A stretch of DNA of 21,869 nt, from contig JBNGIO010002025.1 of the NCBI GenBank assembly GCA_049999805.1, positions 1-21,869 of the forward strand. Reading direction: 5' to 3'. A program made the translations under genes and the position numbers. This document shows, one piece after another, positions 19,513 through 21,869 of the stretch (within the stretch, counting starts at the first letter, position 1; every line of letters begins with the position of its first letter). The notes under the pieces were generated by a model. It searched no databases and was not told the DNA's origin. It saw nothing but the letters and a program-made list of their open reading frames with translations. This DNA is from Folioceros fuciformis. Taxonomy: Eukaryota > Anthocerotophyta > Anthocerotopsida > Anthocerotales.

Positions 19513-19686
19513 ATGACAAGCTGCACTCAACCCTCTCAACAATGACAGTCGATGTCAGTCTGCAGTATGCTTTCATTTCCTCCAAGACCTTGCGTGCAGC
19601 ACCCACTGACCGTGCTGTTGCCATTGCATTGCTCACGTATCGTGTGGTGAACGTGATTTTGAAGGGAGGAATTTCTGCCACTTGTG
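19513..19686 (-). other. Candidate isolated coding exon, family unknown
   Basis: On minus, an acceptor-like TTTACTGCAG precedes an open segment containing AEIPPFKITFTTRYVSNAM and ARKVLEEMKAYC, followed by a donor-like GTGAGC at 19512. The segment is 174 nt, entering and leaving in the same phase. The amino-acid composition looks protein-like, with an amphipathic helix, but I recognise no family and could not join it to other exons with confidence. It may be an exon of an unmodelled gene, a pseudogene piece, or chance. Confidence 0.3.
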
Positions 19687-20004
19687 CTGCAGTAAACGTC
19701 ACGCAGCTCTGATATTTCCAGCTTTCTGACCTCAGATAAGATGATGGAACAAGTTGAAATTACTTTTCCTCACGACTTGACCTGTCAAAATGTATTATAC
19801 ATAGCTGCAGAGCCGTCATTCAACTGCCTGGCATTCACGAGGGCCTGTGACGAGGATCTCATCAGATCAGCGAGAGCGCGAGCCCGAGCTGCAGCCCATC
19901 TGCCAATCCGAATAAGACAACGTCGCCGTCGCATGCCCTTCTGTCAGTTGTGTTCAAACCATTCCCCAGCAACTTCTTTCAAACGACCTGTGGGACAGCT
20001 CTCT

Positions 20005-20052
20005 GCAACTGCAACTGCAGCTACAACTGCAACTACAACTGCTACTGGCACT
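20005..20052. repeat. Imperfect hexamer repeat, (RCAACT)-type, 8 units
   Basis: Eight consecutive six-base units ending mostly in CAACT or CT (GCAACT, GCAGCT, ACAACT, GCTACT, GGCACT variants). Confidence 0.8.
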
Positions 20053-20220
20053 GCTCTGCGCTTCAAGGGCTGACAGCAAGACTTGGTAAGCCACTGGGTT
20101 GACACGCCAAATGTGGGCAGGGAAGCTCCTCGAGTGTTCGCTTCCACAATTGTGGCATCTCCTCAAGTGGTTCCCTTCACATTGTGATCAGCTCCTCAAG
20201 TGTCTCGTTGCACATCTGGG

Positions 20221-20238
20221 CCCATGCCCATGCCCATG
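20221..20238. repeat. (CCCATG)3 hexamer repeat
   Basis: Three perfect CCCATG units followed by a degenerate fourth. Confidence 0.75.
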
Positions 20239-20709
20239 CCCTTGTCAAGCTCGTAATCATACTCGGAGATTGTCAGCTGTATCATATCACACCCCCTCCG
20301 TATGCTTTTGTACCGGTACCCCCAGCATGTATCACATCTCTCGCTTTCCCTCAGCAACTTGTATTGTACCCACGTAGTAACTACGTGTGTAGCTGTCATG
20401 GCTGTCAGGCTGTGGTAGCTCTCCAGGTCCACCGCTGAGGAAAACCAATTTACCCCGCATCCGCTTGATGCTGAAAGACGGAAATGGGAATGGTAGCTTG
20501 GTTGGCTTCATAGCAATGCAGATCCGAAATAAGATCAGATGCAAAGTTCTAAACAACCGGTGGTCGGGTGCGAATCGAGTCCCGTTGGGTCGCTCCTTCC
20601 TTGACTAGCTCTGCTCCGACAAGAAAGTTTCAACTTCCACATGAATGGCATCACGTTCAAGGTGAGACCACCATGCACCATGGAGCTTTGCATCACAGAC
20701 CGCCCAGCC

Positions 20710-20739
20710 ATGAGCATGAGAATGAGCATGAGCATGAGC
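20710..20739. repeat. (ATGAGC)5 hexamer repeat with one variant unit
   Basis: Five consecutive units, one of them ATGAGA. Confidence 0.85.
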
Positions 20740-20824
20740 ATACGCCACGCCAGTAGGGATACATAAACCCAGAATCGTGATTCCCTTGGCGGAAAGTATG
20801 AAACACAAGCCCTCAAAACTTTAG

Positions 20825-20865
20825 GGCACAGGCACCGGCACCGGCACCGGCACCGGCACCGGCAC

Positions 20866-20902
<37 letters not shown>
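20825..20902. repeat. (GGCACM)13 hexamer repeat
   Basis: Thirteen perfect-period units: one GGCACA, six GGCACC, then six GGCACA. On the minus strand the frames read as alternating Val-Pro, Cys-Arg/Cys-Leu or Gly-Ala/Cys-type dipeptides, but no enclosing gene was found. Confidence 0.95.
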
Positions 20903-20905
<3 letters not shown>

Positions 20906-21869
20906 CACGAGCAAGACATCCAGAATCCACGGTCACTGTCACCATGCGAGACGGCCTTGTCCCTGCACTTCCGTGAGTGAATCGGCAGCGGGAAAACTTT
21001 CGTTTCGGTTGCAACTTGCACAGCGTACAATCAACCCCTGATTCCGTGAGCGTTGCGGGCGAACAGTAACGGTTGGGCTACCGGCTGCAACTGCTGGATA
21101 TGTGTGAAGGCTGTTGATTCTTTAGGCGTGGTGGGGGGAATGAGGGACCACATTCCACAGGCTACAGTGGTCCTGGAAATCCACATCCACAACGACCTTG
21201 GCCATTACTTTTGCAACCGATTTAACCGACCGTGCGTCCGAGCTCATCGCATGGAGGAATCTTAGCAGCGAGTTACAAGGCCATAATAGCCGGAAGCGAC
21301 TGTTCAGGTCATGCATGAGGCAGAAGCGCCCAGCCCAAGCTGATACAGATATTGGCTGATACATACTGTAGCTATCTATTGCAGCCTTGGATGGAAAAGG
21401 GGGGGGTGGGGGAACTAATGGTGAGTTGTGCTGGAGAAGCATGGGCAATCCGCGTACTCTTTTCAAATGTGGCAAATAGTCTAGATATGCTGCTGGAGCT
21501 GGAGTCGGTACACAGTAGAAGGAAGAATCTTGCTCGTGTCCCGAGGACACGTAGCTGAGTATATCTGCACCTACAGTGGCTTTCAATACCCCTTTTTATG
21601 GGAAAGAAAAAGGTTGTGCGATGGGCTGGGCGTGGAACAGTGGAAAAACCCATGCCGACACCACGAGCACGCCTGCATCAGGAATTGGATTTGCGGTGGA
21701 CGGAAAAGTAAGTTTGTCGTCGCAGATGCCACCTCCGCATATAGGCAGCGAATAATAGGGGACGGAGGCTGGGCCTGGGCCTAGAGGACGGGGAAAAAGG
21801 TGGGTTGTGCCGGCTGGACTTGCCTTGGCTGTTCTCGTCTTGGGGTCTGAGGTGGGTGTGAGATGGGCT

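Larger units (their letters stand above)
18884..21869. other. 3 kb gene-poor tail with hexamer repeats
   Basis: No gene could be established here. The first part should hold the WD40 3' UTR. Possible coding fragments on minus are the exon at 19513-19686 and a frame ending at 20605 whose last codons read RDAIHVEVETFLSEQS before a TAG; another minus frame at 21122-21586 contains KSVAKVMAKVVVDVDF. They could be exons of one unmodelled minus-strand gene, but splice joins and homology are lacking. Four different hexamer repeats lie between 20005 and 20902. No tRNA-like or rRNA-like sequence was noticed. The last 280 bp to the window edge show nothing I can interpret. Confidence 0.4.

Noticed and set aside
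20555-20600. tRNA-like GCGAATCGAGTCCCG
   Set aside because: Resembles a T-arm only superficially; no matching acceptor stem, D-arm or anticodon arm.
20825-20902. CRISPR-like array
   Set aside because: It is a simple hexamer microsatellite without spacers.
20535-21014. Minus ORF with Cys-Leu/Cys-Arg and Met-Leu runs
   Set aside because: Its length comes from translating hexamer repeats; no domain on either side.

Overview
The window looks like nuclear DNA of a green plant, most likely a compact-genome, seed-free land plant or close streptophyte relative. The evidence is multi-exon genes with mostly 66-180 bp introns, a three-domain seed-maturation-type LEA protein, a plant-type PHP-domain protein, plant-length proteasome alpha1 and a plant-type LKR sequence. 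I cannot name the species. Splice models below were built by hand from frame continuity, GT/AG signals and remembered family conservation; no alignment was run.

Layout, left to right: a LEA (SMP) gene on the minus strand (402-1693, four exons) with an ABRE-like promoter; a GT61-type Golgi glycosyltransferase on minus (2724-4540, two exons); a 1.9 kb gap; a PHP-domain phosphoesterase on plus (6476-8105, five exons) followed by a 30-bp tandem repeat; an unidentified 100-aa protein on minus (8892-9194) head to head with the proteasome alpha1 (PAA) gene on plus (9389-10744, eight exons); a DCN1-like cullin-neddylation factor on minus, convergent with PAA (11027-13277, eleven exons, one of them 24 nt and one intron apparently GC-AG); an open stretch on both strands (13.28-14.1 kb); an AT-rich island (about 14.13-17.06 kb) holding one intronless ORF for the lysine-ketoglutarate reductase half of LKR/SDH; a WD40-repeat protein on plus (17189-18883, three exons); and a 3 kb gene-poor tail with four unrelated hexanucleotide repeats.

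The genes do not form a pathway. They are mostly housekeeping loci (proteasome core, neddylation, glycosylation, lysine catabolism) plus one stress gene. The strongest anomaly is the LKR-only ORF: it has no introns although the other large genes here do, it stops where the SDH half should begin, and it lies in DNA of clearly different base composition. No previously undescribed system could be demonstrated; the best leads are the LKR island, the conserved-looking 100-aa protein sharing a promoter region with PAA, and the non-canonical splice features of the DCN1-like gene.
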